Source: Nonomuraea candida | Lineage (GTDB): Bacteria; Actinomycetota; Actinomycetes; Streptosporangiales; Streptosporangiaceae | DNA length: 21,615 bases | Direction of reading: 5' to 3' | NCBI RefSeq assembly: GCF_000725485.1 | Contig: NZ_KL647034.1 | Span: forward strand, 67,023 to 88,637 | In this document: positions 12,964 through 21,246 of the stretch, piece by piece | Layout of the letters: each line of letters opens with the position of its first letter | Position numbering within the stretch: position 1 is the stretch's first letter | Notes under the pieces: model-generated | The model's input: only the letters and a program-made list of their open reading frames with translations | Database searches by the model: none | Told to the model about the DNA's origin: nothing | Translations under genes and position numbers: made by a program

Positions 12964-13647
12964 CGCTGTCCGGGATGTCCGACCGCGGGAGCGAAATGGG
13001 AGTGCCCTGCCGTTCACGTGGGCGCAGTCTCCACCGGGACCGATCGCCCTGCGACGAGAAACTCTCTCGCCCTGGTCCACGGATCGGGCGAGGGCTTCTC
13101 GGCATGTCAGCGAGTGCGGTACTCCACCCACCTCCGGCACGCTGCCGCCATCTCCAGCCGCTTGCCCGCAAGAAGGCTGGGGCCGGCAACGGCCATCCGG
13201 TGGCCCGCAGCAGGCCGCCGATCTTCCCGGACGCGGGCGGGGCAGGCCACGGCATGGGCGGCAGATGGAGGCGACGGCGTCCAGCACGGCGGGAACGTCG
13301 CCAGATCCGGGCGACAGGTCCGCGGCTGTGCCGGGCACGTGCTCGAACAGGAGCACATGCCAGCCGTCTGTGTCGCCTGCCCACAGCGGTGCGGGCGCGG
13401 GGACGTCGCCCGGTAGCGCCCGCACGGCGGCGCGCTCGTGCAGGAGGTGCCTGGCGGCGGGAGCAGCGGCGGGGGCCGCCTTGACGAAGAAGACGGCTCC
13501 CGCGCCGGTGGTGATGGTGGCGGCGACGCCTGTGGTCAGCCCGATCTCCGCCGACTGTGCGGCGGCGACGGGGCCGGTGCGCGCCTCGACCGCGGCACGG
13601 GCCTGATCTGGCAGGTCAGACCATTCACTTCGGATCCGGCGAGTCAT
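12964..13647 (-). pseudogene. Degenerate aminoglycoside phosphotransferase-like gene
   Basis: The first ~130 residues from ATG 13647 read as a genuine APH-family N-terminus: MTRRIRSEWSDLPDQARAAV, GAGAVFFVKAAPAAAPAARH, LLHERAAVRALP, then GWHVLLFEHVPGTAADLSPG and VPAVLDAVASI. Near 13255-13265 the frame changes; the family-typical continuation (PMPWPAPP) lies in another frame, and STALADMPR appears further on. The catalytic HxDxxxxN loop and the DFG-like motif are not intact in any frame. What remains of the original frame ends in the tRNA terminator at about 12928. The gene looks truncated and frameshifted, so no kinase activity is expected. Family membership is by pattern memory. Confidence 0.65.
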
Positions 13648-13719
13648 GGCATCCCGCGTGGCATGGGTGACAGTCGGTGGTGCTGCAGTCGGCGCGAGGC
13701 CGGCGCCCGGGTGGGCGGC

Positions 13720-13765
13720 GCAGGCGGCGAGGAAGCCCGCTCTGAGCGGGCCTTTTGCCGCCTGC
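13720..13765. terminator. Nested hairpin terminator
   Basis: An inner stem GCCCGCT-CTG-AGCGGGC (13735-13751), followed by CTTTT, has intrinsic-terminator form. It sits inside an outer perfect 9-bp stem, GCAGGCGGC (13720-13728) with GCCGCCTGC (13757-13765). No intact gene ends directly before it on the plus strand, so it may mark a lost gene. Confidence 0.65.
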
Positions 13766-13808
13766 TGCGGTTCGTGCCCGCGAGGCGGAGGTCGCGGCCA
13801 GCAGGCCC

Positions 13809-13967
13809 ATGTCCGAGCTGGAGATGGCCCGCAAGCATGGTGCGGCGCTGGAGCGCGAGCAGCAGTCGAAGAATGGCGTCGGCTCCTCCGCCGCCCACGC
13901 CAGCCCCAAGGGCGTAGACCTCATGGCCGGCCTGCGGGCGGGGCAGACGAAGGAGTGGCGGTACTGA
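13809..13967 (+). CDS. Orphan short ORF, possibly a gene fragment
   Basis: A 52-residue reading frame from ATG 13809, containing MSELEMARKHGAALEREQQS and ending MAGLRAGQTKEWRY. Its codons have the GC-rich third positions typical of real genes here and the peptide is amphipathic, but no family is recognised. The same frame stays open back to 13755 (REAEVAASRP) and begins just after the nested terminator. No ribosome-binding site is well placed. It may be the 3' remnant of a larger lost gene or a small gene. Confidence 0.35.
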   Translation: MSELEMARKHGAALEREQQSKNGVGSSAAHASPKGVDLMAGLRAGQTKEWRY

Positions 13968-14038
13968 CATGGAACAGCCCTCGCCTGGTGTGGCGAGGGC
14001 TCGTGCTCTCCAACGCCGGGATGCTCCTTCCGCGTCTT

Positions 14039-14458
14039 CTACTCGCCGATCTTCTTGGCGTACAGCGTGATCAGCGTGTCCGTGCTCACCTTCCGCCCAG
14101 CGGGTGGCGTCTGCTTGGTGACGACCCAATTGCGGTCGAGCACCTGGAGCCGGTTCTGTCCCGTGGCGTCCTTGTCGTTGAGCACGTAGAAGCCTGCCGC
14201 CTGGAGCGTGTCCTGGCCCTCTTGGAGGTTCATGCCGACCACGTTCGGCAACCTCTTCTCTTCCGCAGCCTCGCTCGGGGACCCTTCGCGCTTGGGCGGA
14301 TCGGTCTCGTCCGGGCTTGCGGTGGGTGTGGGGGTGGGGGTGGGGGTGGCTTGGACGGTCGCGGTAACGGTTTCGACGGGCGCGGCCGGCGCGGTGCCGG
14401 CGCCGCACGCGGTCAGGAACGCGGTCGCGAGGACGGCGAGAGCGGGACGCTTGGGCAA
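14039..14458 (-). CDS. PASTA-domain lipoprotein
   Basis: A 139-residue exported protein: lipoprotein signal MPKRPALAVLATAFLTAC (lipobox LTAC, Cys18), a Thr/Pro repeat spacer (TPTPTPT) and acidic/basic linker to residue 69, then one PASTA domain at 70-139 (LPNVVGMNLQEGQDTLQAAG, FYVLNDKDATGQNRLQVLDR, TKQTPPAGRKVSTDTLITLY). PASTA domains bind muropeptides or beta-lactams in penicillin-binding proteins and Ser/Thr kinases; stand-alone lipoprotein forms are common in actinomycetes with unknown roles. The start is TTG 14458, with AGGAG 6 nt upstream. It is a single gene; the Thr/Pro spacer DNA is a G-rich hexanucleotide repeat. Confidence 0.88.
   Translation of the reverse strand: MPKRPALAVLATAFLTACGAGTAPAAPVETVTATVQATPTPTPTPTASPDETDPPKREGSPSEAAEEKRLPNVVGMNLQEGQDTLQAAGFYVLNDKDATGQNRLQVLDRNWVVTKQTPPAGRKVSTDTLITLYAKKIGE
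14324..14346 (+). repeat. G-quadruplex-forming G-tract repeat in the PASTA gene
   Basis: Four or more runs of three to five G, separated by single T (or TGT), lie on the plus strand, which is the template strand of the PASTA gene. They encode the Thr-Pro repeats. This matches the standard G-quadruplex pattern with very short loops. Confidence 0.7.
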
Positions 14459-14912
14459 CGGGCACTCCTGTGGCTCGGGGCTGGATGTGACAGGAGATGA
14501 GACGCCGGAAAGTGTGATCAGGTTGTCACGGAGTGTTGTCTCGGCGGGCCCCGCTGCCTTGAGTTGCCCGGGCAGTTGCCCGGCCAGAACGTCGCCCTGG
14601 ATAGGCGGATGGTCCTGCCGGCCACATCACCCCAGCCGAGCTGATCGGGTCGGCGCCGCGGTGATGTCCGTAGATTGGGCAGGGCGGGACCGCCCGCATG
14701 GAGCCGGCCTTACGCGCGATGGGAATGTCCAGGTGAGTCTGGGGTTCGGTCGTCGAGCGGCTCGCCGGAACCGCACACCCCGGGGAAGGCGACGCCGACA
14801 CGAGAGGCGGGCCACTCTTCAGGGGGCCGGCTCTTTCGCGTGTGTGAAATGCACACCCGCTGGTGACAGATCGCATCTGGGAAGGGCCGGCCGCCGCTTC
14901 TACCGTCGAGGC
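14459..14912. other. Non-coding stretch with short tandem repeat
   Basis: About 450 bp between the divergent PASTA and secreted-protein genes. A near-perfect 12-bp tandem repeat (14563-14574 and 14575-14586, unit starting GTTGCCCGG) and a GGGCGG/CCGCCC inverted repeat near 14684-14697 are visible. Reading frames here have no coherent protein character; it may hold decayed sequence. Confidence 0.4.
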
Positions 14913-15203
14913 ATGACCGTCAAACGCTTCGCCGCCGCCGTCGGTGCGGCGCTGCTGGCCACCTCCGTCTTGGCCGTACCGGCACACGCGCGGGCCTACG
15001 ACTACGTGTGCCTGCTCGGCGGCCAGACGTTCCCGCCTGTCGGGCTGAACTACGACTTCTTGGGCCACGGATGCCGAGGGACGGGCAGCGTCGACGTGAC
15101 GATCGCGGCGCCGCCGGCGTATCACTTCTGCCGGACGGCGGAGATCACCAACACGGGGACCCGATCCCTGTGGGCGACCGACTGCGTGCAGATCCAGGAC
15201 TGA
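14913..15203 (+). CDS. Small secreted protein with four cysteines
   Basis: A 96-residue protein with a clear Sec signal peptide (MTVKRFAAAVGAALLATSVL, cleavage likely after AVPAHARA). The mature part is about 68 residues with four Cys (YVCLLGG, HGCRGTG, FCRTAE, TDCVQ), consistent with two disulfides in a small extracellular beta-rich domain. No family recognised. ATG 14913 has no Shine-Dalgarno; TACCGT at 14901-14906 could be a -10 box for a leaderless mRNA. The longer open frame upstream (to 14208) overlaps the PASTA gene and is not supported. The gene stands alone between a PASTA lipoprotein and a methyltransferase remnant. Confidence 0.75.
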   Translation: MTVKRFAAAVGAALLATSVLAVPAHARAYDYVCLLGGQTFPPVGLNYDFLGHGCRGTGSVDVTIAAPPAYHFCRTAEITNTGTRSLWATDCVQIQD

Positions 15204-15636
15204 ACGGTCGCCCTGCGACGAGACGCCACTCGCCGCTCTGGTCTCTTCGGTCCTGTCCGCTCATCGGGGCCGCCTTCGGGGGTTCTGGGTGCCCGGAGCG
15301 GACCCCGATCACGCCTGCCGTAGGACGTTGTCCGGTGATGGCGAGATCCGCGCCGGCGGACAGGTCGTCCAGCGCGCGCGGGTCGAGCGCCGTCCAGTAG
15401 CGGCGGCGGCCGTGTCCGGGTTCGGCGTCCGGCCGTACCCGCTGGGAGCGCATCATCATGTACGCGGCGCCGCCCACGACACGGCCCTGCGCGGTGCCGT
15501 CGCTCTGCACTTCGAGGCGGAGGGCGTGGCCGGCGCCGAACCCGGGATGCCACGGCAGCACGATCACGCCGCCGGGCCGCGTCTGCTCCACCCACGCATA
15601 GAACCCTCGGCAGGTGCGATGGACGTCCTGCGCCAT
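15145..15636 (-). pseudogene. C-terminal remnant of a protein-isoaspartate-type methyltransferase (RiPP maturation type)
   Basis: The 163-residue frame contains YAWVEQTRPGGVIVLPWHPG, then HALRLEVQSDGTAQGRVVGG and AAYMMMRSQR, and WTALDPRALDDL. This order is typical of the C-terminal half of the PCMT-like methyltransferases found with FxLD lantipeptides or ATP-grasp peptide-maturase (tgm) systems. The N-terminal SAM-binding domain is absent: only about 10 residues precede the YAWVEQ block and the preceding DNA belongs to another gene. After about residue 110 the sequence loses family character. No precursor peptide or ATP-grasp gene is visible in this window. It is therefore a truncated relic. 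The family name comes from motif memory, not a search. Confidence 0.6.
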
Positions 15637-15654
15637 GCCGGGCCGTTTCTGCTG

Positions 15655-16097
15655 TCAGGAGGAACCCTCGCCCTCATGGGCGCGGGCCTCCGGCTTTGCT
15701 TTCTGAGCTTCTCGAGCTCTTGCTTCTGCAGCTTCGACGGCCCCGATGTACTCCCGGCAGGAGTTCGCGCCGGCCAAAGTCGTATGCATGCCCTTGAGCC
15801 GCTGGCGGAAATCGTCATCGGTGAATTCACCGATGATCACCTGCGGCTGCAGAAGCCGGTTGTTCCGCTCCTTGAGCCATGCGTCGTCAAGTTCCTGTGC
15901 GGGTCGTTCTTCTTCCGGGGGTCCGGGAGTCCGCGCCGCATGGCCCCGTGAGCCCGGTGTTCGAATTCCTGGCTGGGTTTGGGATCAAGCCTGAGCAGCT
16001 TGACCACGGCCTCACGGGCGATGAGAGAGGCGAGGCTGCCGATGACGGCACCGGCCAGGGCGAACAATCCGGGAATGATGATCTGGGCCCAGTGCAC
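15655..16097 (-). pseudogene. Single-pass membrane protein with helical tail, interrupted by a 1-nt frameshift
   Basis: Reading down the minus strand, one frame gives VHWAQIIIPGLFALAGAVIG then SLASLIAREAVVKLLRLDPK (a transmembrane helix and a basic stretch) and continues to about DPR near 15915. Coding character then passes to the next frame: EEERPAQELDDAWLKERNNR, QVIIGEFTDDDFRQRLKGMH, REYIGAVEAAEARAREAQKA, ending GEGSS with stop at 15655. Restoring one C to the five-C run (plus-strand G 15917-15921) joins the frames as DPPEEERPAQ. The helical, charged tail suggests a cytoplasmic coiled coil. The start is unclear: GTG 16097 or TTG 16127, neither with a good ribosome-binding site. Family not recognised. 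A homopolymer sequencing error is a real possibility. Confidence 0.5.
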
Positions 16098-16127
16098 CTT
16101 CTGACCATCGACGCAAGAATGCGGCAA

Positions 16128-16566
16128 CGCCAGGGGGATTCATACCTCTCGAAAGTGCAGCCGACAGCTGCCCGCCCTGTAGGAAATCCGCCGTGTAGAG
16201 AAATCCGCGACTTCCGCCGCGACGCATCGGCCGGCTCACAGTCTCGCTCCATGGCTTGGGTGCGTCGGCCCGCCTTTCGGCTGCTGCGGGCGGCTATGTG
16301 TGGTGCAGAGCTGGGGGAGGGGTGGGTCTTTGGGGGGTCGGCTTGGAGGTATCGGAGGGCTTGATGTGGTAAGTCGCATTCCGTGTTGACTTGGGCGCGA
16401 AAGCGGCTCTTGTCGGGTGATCGGCGGATAGTTACGCTTTGCCCGTTTGGTCAAGGCTCTGATCCTCGAGAGTCAGGACGTTCGTTCCTGCTGCGCAGAG
16501 GTGGGAGCGACGTCCGGCATTCGCCGAGGTGAATGCCCTTCGTTGTGGGTCGGAGTGTGATGACGC
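16128..16566. other. Non-coding region upstream of the RHS gene
   Basis: About 440 bp without a convincing gene. It contains a GAAATCCGC direct repeat (16183-16191, 16200-16208), a G-rich stretch at 16311-16340 and the candidate RHS promoter. Base composition is less GC-biased than the flanking genes. Confidence 0.45.
16410..16438 (+). promoter_or_regulatory. Candidate promoter of the RHS gene
   Basis: TTGTCG (16410-16415), an exact 17-nt spacer and TACGCT (16433-16438) match the actinobacterial housekeeping pattern. It would give a leader of about 120 nt before the ATG at 16567. Another TTGACT at 16385-16390 has no good -10 partner. Confidence 0.4.
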
Positions 16567-19500
16567 ATGTCCGGGAAGCGGTGCTGGGCTGATCGTCTCT
16601 CGGCGGCCAAGCTCGTCTTAGCGGTCCTGGCGTTCGTGATGCCGGGGCTGCTGCAGCTTTCCGCTCTTCCGGTGGCGGCCGACGTACGGCAGCCGGACGT
16701 GAACGTGGACACGCCCAAGCAGCAGCGGGGCGGCGCCGGAGTCGCGCCCGTCCTGGTTCCCACCTCGGTCACCCAGCCGGATCACCGCGTACAGGCGAAG
16801 GCCCGGATCAAGCCGCCCAAGGGCGCCCTGGGGCCGGACCGGCTCTATGCCGGCGAGCGCCGTGCCGAGGGGCGGGAGCGTCCGAAGGCGGGGATGCCCC
16901 GGGACGGGGTCGAGCGGAGCCTCGCGGCCAGGGGAGTCGAGCGGCAGGCGGCGGCGGACAAGGCGGCGGACAAGGCGGCGGACAAGGTGACGGCCGCAGG
17001 CACGGCCGTAAGCAGGGATGCGGGCATTACGGCGGGTGCTGCGGCGGCTGATCCGCCCGCGTTGTGGTCGACGCAGCCGGTGAGCGGCGTCCAGGTCGAC
17101 ACCCTGACCCCGCAGCTCCGGCTGGAGGCGTACGGCTACGGCTCCACCCCACCGTGGGAGGTCGAGCGTCAGTACAAGATCTGCGAGGAGACCAGCACCG
17201 GCGGGACGGGCACGTGCACCACCTCGCCCTGGCTGGGGTGGACTGACCCGTTCTGGACGGTGCCCGCCGGCAAGCTGGGGTGGGGCAAGACCTACACCTG
17301 GGAGGCGCGGGCCCGGGACAAGACGACCGGCGCGACCAGCGTGCTGACCGACATGTACTTCACGACCGGTGTGCGCCAGCCGCTGGTGAGCTCGCTGCTG
17401 GCCACCAGCGGGGTCGACGGCCAGGAGTTCCACCAGGTGGCCGGCAACTACACCACCACCGTCACGGACGCGTCGGTCGCGGCGGCGGGGGCGGTCCCGC
17501 TGACCGTGGTGCGCTCCTACAACAGCCTGGACCGGCGGGCCAAGGCCATGTTCGGCGCGGGCTGGTCCACGCGCTTCGACATGAAGATCGAGTCTCAGGG
17601 CGGCACGCCGGAGTCGCTGCTGCTCACCTATCCGGACGGGCGGCAGCTCAGGTTCGTACGGCACCTCGGCAAGAGCACCTACCAGTCCCCGCCCGGCATG
17701 CACTTCACGCTGACCAAGCAGGCCGACGGCGGCTGGAAGCTGATGGACAAGCAGTCGACCGTCTACGATTTCGACGTCCAGGGCCGCCTGCTCAAGGTGA
17801 CCGACAGCCGGGGCCGCGGTCAGCAGCTCAGCTACACCGACGGCAGGCTCATCAAGGTGACCGCGGACGGCGGGCGTTCGCTGACGTTCGCCTGGACGGG
17901 TGATCACGTCACCACGGTGACCACCGACCCGGTCGGCGGGGCGCCACTGACCTGGACCTACCACTACGACGGCGATCGCCTGGCCAAGGTGTGCGCCCCC
18001 GGCCAGACCACGGCCTGCACCGTGTACGCCTACGACAGCGCCTCCCGTTACCGGGAGACGGTGCTGGACTCCCGTCCGGTGCACTATTTCCGGCTGAGCG
18101 AGGTGCGTACCGAGACCTGGCCGGAGATGGGCACTGTGAAGTGCCTGCCCGACGAGGCCGACGCGGTCGGGTGCCGGACGTTCGGCAGCGGGGTGCTGAC
18201 CGGTCAGCCCGGCGCGCTGGCCGGCACGACCAACGCGGCGGTCACGTTCCAGGGCAGCGGGCGTTCCTCCCACTTCGAGACCGGCCCGATGCTGCCCAAG
18301 CTGGGCGACCAGATGTCGGTCGAGGCGTGGTTCAAGACCACGAAGTCCGGCTTCATCTACTGGGCCGCGCGCGGCGGGTACGGGATGGGCTCGTGGAACC
18401 CCTCCTCGCCCGGTCTCGGGGTGCCCGGCCTGTACGTCGGCACGGACGGCAGGCTGCGCGGCATGCTCAAGATCCACGGGACGGAGACCGGTGGCACTCC
18501 GGTGGCCTCGCAGCAGGCCGTCAACGACGGCCAGTGGCACCACGCGGTCATCACGGCGGCCGACGACGTCACCACGCTGTACGTGGACGGCACGGCCGCC
18601 GGCACCCAGCCCATCGGCGTGGAGGACTGGGACTGGGTCAACGGCTCGGTCATCGGCACCGGCGCGGCCGACTCGTCGCTGCCGGGCACGCCCGCCGGCG
18701 TCACCCAGCCGAAGGAGTTCGGCTTCCAGGGCTCCATCGACGAGGTCGCCTTCTACAGCCGCGCCCTGACCGCGGCCGAGGTGCGCAGCCACTTCGAGGC
18801 GCGGGCGGAGGCGGCGTACTCCCTGTCGAAGATCACGCTGCCGTCCGGCCGCACGTGGATGTCCAACACGTACGACCCGGCCACCGGGCGGCTGAGCACG
18901 CACACCGACTCCGACGGCGGAACGTGGAAGATCGGCGTTCCCGTCCTCGACCACACCAAGTGGACCAGCACGGTCACCGTCACCGACCCGTTCCAGAACG
19001 ACCTGAAGTTCGAGTACGACCCCTGGCGCGGCTACCGGCAGGTGTCGGTGACCGACCAGCTGGGGTACAAGACCGCCTTCACCTACGACACGGGCGGTTT
19101 CTCCTCCGAGGTCATCGATCCGAACAACAACAAGGTCACCCGGGCGAACGACGAACGCGGCAACATCATCAGCACGACCACCTGCGAGAACGCGAGCAGG
19201 TGCCAGACGGTCCGCACCGAGTACTACCTCAACACCGCCAACGAGCTCGATCCGCGCAACGACCGCGTGGTCAAGGTGCGCGACGCCCGTTCGACGACCT
19301 CGTACGACAACACGTACGCGACCGCGTTCGAGTACAACTCCTTCGGCGAGCAGGTCAAGCAGACCACCCCGGCCACGCCGGACTTCCCCGGCGGACGCTC
19401 CTCGACGATCGCCTACACCGACGGCACCGAGCCCGCCGTGGGCGGCGGCACGACGCCGGCCGGGCTGGTGAAGTCGGAGACGGACTACCGGGGCAAGACC

Positions 19501-20502
19501 ACCACGTATGCCTACACGGCCTCCGGCGACCAGGCCGAGGTGCGGCTGCCGGCCGGGCTGGTGATCAAGTACGGCCATGACGCGCTGGGCCGGGTGGTGT
19601 CCAAGACCGAGGTGTCCTCGGCCCACCCGGACGGGGTGACCACGTCGTTCACCTACGACGGTGAGAGCCGGGTGCTGTCGCACAAGGGGCCCGGCGTCAG
19701 GAACGAGGTCACCGGCGTCACGCACACGTCGGAGCTGAGCTACACCTACGACCCGGACGGCAACCCGCTGACCGAGACGGCCTCCGACCTGACCGGCGGG
19801 GACCCGGCGCGCACGGTCACCTACACCTATGACGACTTCGGCCGGGTGGAGACGGTGACCGGGCCGGAGGGCGGCAAGGTCTCCTACGAGTGGAACGCGC
19901 GGGGCGACCAGAGCAGCATGGTGGACGAGCTCGGCAGCCGCTTCGAGTTCGGCTACTCCAAGCGCGGCGAGCTGGCCACGCGCACCCTGAAGGGCTGGAC
20001 GGGCAGCCCGGTCTCGCCGCAGCCGGCCGTGGACGTGGTGCTGGAGTCGTTCTCGTACGACCCCGGCGGGCGGCTGGGCGCCCGGGTGGACGAGATGGGC
20101 CGCAAGACCCGCTACACCTACCGCGGCGACAACCGGCTCCACGAGGTGATCGCCGACGACGTCAAGCCGAACGCCGAGACCACCCCCCGGGACGTGGTGC
20201 TGGAGCGGAACACGTATGACGCGGCGGGCAACGTCGTGGAGGTGGTCGGCGGCGGCGGCATCGAGCGGGTCGGCTTCGTGGTCGACGCGGCGGGGCGGCT
20301 GACCTCCGAGACGTTCGACCCCTCGGGCCTGGCCCGCAAGAGCACCTACGCCTATGACGCCAACGGCAACCTGGTCAAGGCGACCAGGACCAAGGGCGGG
20401 ACCGGGCGCGCGGAGAGCGTCGAGTTCGCCTACAACGACGACGGGGCCGGCTGGTGTCGGTCACCGGGTCGGCCTACGCGCAGCCCGGCGGTCAGACGCT
20501 GA
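16567..20502 (+). CDS. Secreted RHS/YD-repeat protein with LamG-like domain (first frame)
   Basis: The intact first part, about 1290 meaningful residues, of a giant secreted RHS-repeat protein. Order: signal peptide (KLVLAVLAFVMPGLL, residues ~15-38); a basic/Ala-rich stalk with three ADKA units (~128-140); a fibronectin-III-like domain (~160-275); RHS entry region VPLTVVRSYNSLDRRAKAMF with FGAGWSTRFD; YD repeats; a LamG/concanavalin-like insert at ~505-745 (VHYFRLSEV, MSVEAWFKTTKSGF, GQWHHAVITAADD, SIDEVAFYSRALTAAEVRSH); then many YD repeats (YTYDPDGNPLTETA, YTYDDFGRVETVTG). Such proteins form a hollow beta-cocoon that often carries a C-terminal toxin. ATG 16567 follows GGAG at 11 nt. A rare TTA codon lies in the signal peptide (16618-16620). 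The frame breaks at the GGGG run 20443-20446 and the last ~18 residues are out of frame. Confidence 0.9.
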   Translation: MSGKRCWADRLSAAKLVLAVLAFVMPGLLQLSALPVAADVRQPDVNVDTPKQQRGGAGVAPVLVPTSVTQPDHRVQAKARIKPPKGALGPDRLYAGERRAEGRERPKAGMPRDGVERSLAARGVERQAAADKAADKAADKVTAAGTAVSRDAGITAGAAAADPPALWSTQPVSGVQVDTLTPQLRLEAYGYGSTPPWEVERQYKICEETSTGGTGTCTTSPWLGWTDPFWTVPAGKLGWGKTYTWEARARDKTTGATSVLTDMYFTTGVRQPLVSSLLATSGVDGQEFHQVAGNYTTTVTDASVAAAGAVPLTVVRSYNSLDRRAKAMFGAGWSTRFDMKIESQGGTPESLLLTYPDGRQLRFVRHLGKSTYQSPPGMHFTLTKQADGGWKLMDKQSTVYDFDVQGRLLKVTDSRGRGQQLSYTDGRLIKVTADGGRSLTFAWTGDHVTTVTTDPVGGAPLTWTYHYDGDRLAKVCAPGQTTACTVYAYDSASRYRETVLDSRPVHYFRLSEVRTETWPEMGTVKCLPDEADAVGCRTFGSGVLTGQPGALAGTTNAAVTFQGSGRSSHFETGPMLPKLGDQMSVEAWFKTTKSGFIYWAARGGYGMGSWNPSSPGLGVPGLYVGTDGRLRGMLKIHGTETGGTPVASQQAVNDGQWHHAVITAADDVTTLYVDGTAAGTQPIGVEDWDWVNGSVIGTGAADSSLPGTPAGVTQPKEFGFQGSIDEVAFYSRALTAAEVRSHFEARAEAAYSLSKITLPSGRTWMSNTYDPATGRLSTHTDSDGGTWKIGVPVLDHTKWTSTVTVTDPFQNDLKFEYDPWRGYRQVSVTDQLGYKTAFTYDTGGFSSEVIDPNNNKVTRANDERGNIISTTTCENASRCQTVRTEYYLNTANELDPRNDRVVKVRDARSTTSYDNTYATAFEYNSFGEQVKQTTPATPDFPGGRSSTIAYTDGTEPAVGGGTTPAGLVKSETDYRGKTTTYAYTASGDQAEVRLPAGLVIKYGHDALGRVVSKTEVSSAHPDGVTTSFTYDGESRVLSHKGPGVRNEVTGVTHTSELSYTYDPDGNPLTETASDLTGGDPARTVTYTYDDFGRVETVTGPEGGKVSYEWNARGDQSSMVDELGSRFEFGYSKRGELATRTLKGWTGSPVSPQPAVDVVLESFSYDPGGRLGARVDEMGRKTRYTYRGDNRLHEVIADDVKPNAETTPRDVVLERNTYDAAGNVVEVVGGGGIERVGFVVDAAGRLTSETFDPSGLARKSTYAYDANGNLVKATRTKGGTGRAESVEFAYNDDGAGWCRSPGRPTRSPAVRR
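16951..16986. repeat. Three perfect 12-bp tandem repeats in the RHS stalk
   Basis: GCGGCGGACAAG occurs three times head to tail and encodes AADK three times in the stalk after the signal peptide. In-frame, so copy number can vary without breaking the gene. Confidence 0.85.
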
Positions 20503-21246
20503 CGCCGAAGGAGGCGTTCGCGTACAACCCGGCGGGTCAGGTGACGAAGTACACCGATCCGCGTGGTTCGACGTGGACGACGGAGTACGACGCGCTGGGC
20601 AACCGGGTGCGGGTGACCGAGCCCGCCGTCACGGGCAGGCCGGCCGGTCAGTGGGTGTACGAGTACGACCTGGCCGGGGAGCTGCTCGCCGCCGTGGACC
20701 CGACCGGGGCGCGGGTGGAGAGCACCTACGACGGTCTCGGGCGGATGAACACCACGACCGTGCTGGAGCGCAAGCCGGCGGCCGAGGCGTTCGTCACCCG
20801 GCTGGAGTACAACGACGCGGGGGCGCGTACCAAGGAGATCGGGCCGCTCAACCGGACCACTTCGTGGGAGGTGAACGCGGCCGGCGAGATCACCAAGGAG
20901 ACCGACCCGGCGGGCAACGCCACCTCCTACGCCTACGACCTGGCCGGGCGCTCCATCAGGGTCACCGACGCGCTGGGCAACTCGACGATCAGCGAGTACG
21001 ACCTGGCCGGCCGGCAGGTCACGCTAAAGGAGACCGACGACACCGGCAAGGAACTCCGGGCGACGACCTACGGCTATGACGAGGACGGTAATGAGACCTC
21101 CGAGACGACTCCGGAGGGTCACACCATCCGCAGCGCGTACGACGCAACGGACCTGCTGACGGAGCTGGTGGAGCCGGTCGCGGACGGCAAGTCGATCACG
21201 ACGACGTACGGGTATGACGTGACCGGCTCGCTGACCCGGGCCACCC
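20448..21246 (+). pseudogene. RHS protein continuation, second frame
   Basis: From about 20448 the YD-repeat protein continues in a different frame: RLVSVTGSAYAQPGGQTLTP, EYDALGNRVRVTEPA, YEYDLAGELLAAVDPTGARV, STYDGLGRMNTTTVLE, YAYDLAGRSIRVTDALGN, YGYDEDGNETSETTPEG. One missing G (or two extra) in the run at 20443-20446 explains the shift, since YNDDG would otherwise run straight into RLVSV. The segment has no stop codon and full coding character, so it belongs to the same gene as 16567. The frame is lost again near 21243-21247 after GSLTRAT. Confidence 0.8.

Noticed and set aside
12928..13647. Reading the whole 239-codon minus frame as an intact phosphotransferase
   Set aside because: Only the first ~130 residues look like the family; catalytic motifs are missing and the frame runs into the tRNA terminator.
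14208..14912. Upstream extension of the small secreted protein's frame
   Set aside because: It runs antisense through the PASTA gene; the signal peptide starts cleanly at ATG 14913.
12901..16566. Search for a second copy of the tRNA-Val 3' end as an attachment site
   Set aside because: No repeat of the T-arm/acceptor sequence was seen in the window, and there is no integrase; island status stays an inference.
16618..20142. 1174-codon open frame on the minus strand antisense to the RHS gene
   Set aside because: Its sequence is Arg/Gly/Val/His-rich with no domain pattern; it is the expected shadow of a GC-rich gene. The plus-strand YD repeats are unmistakable.
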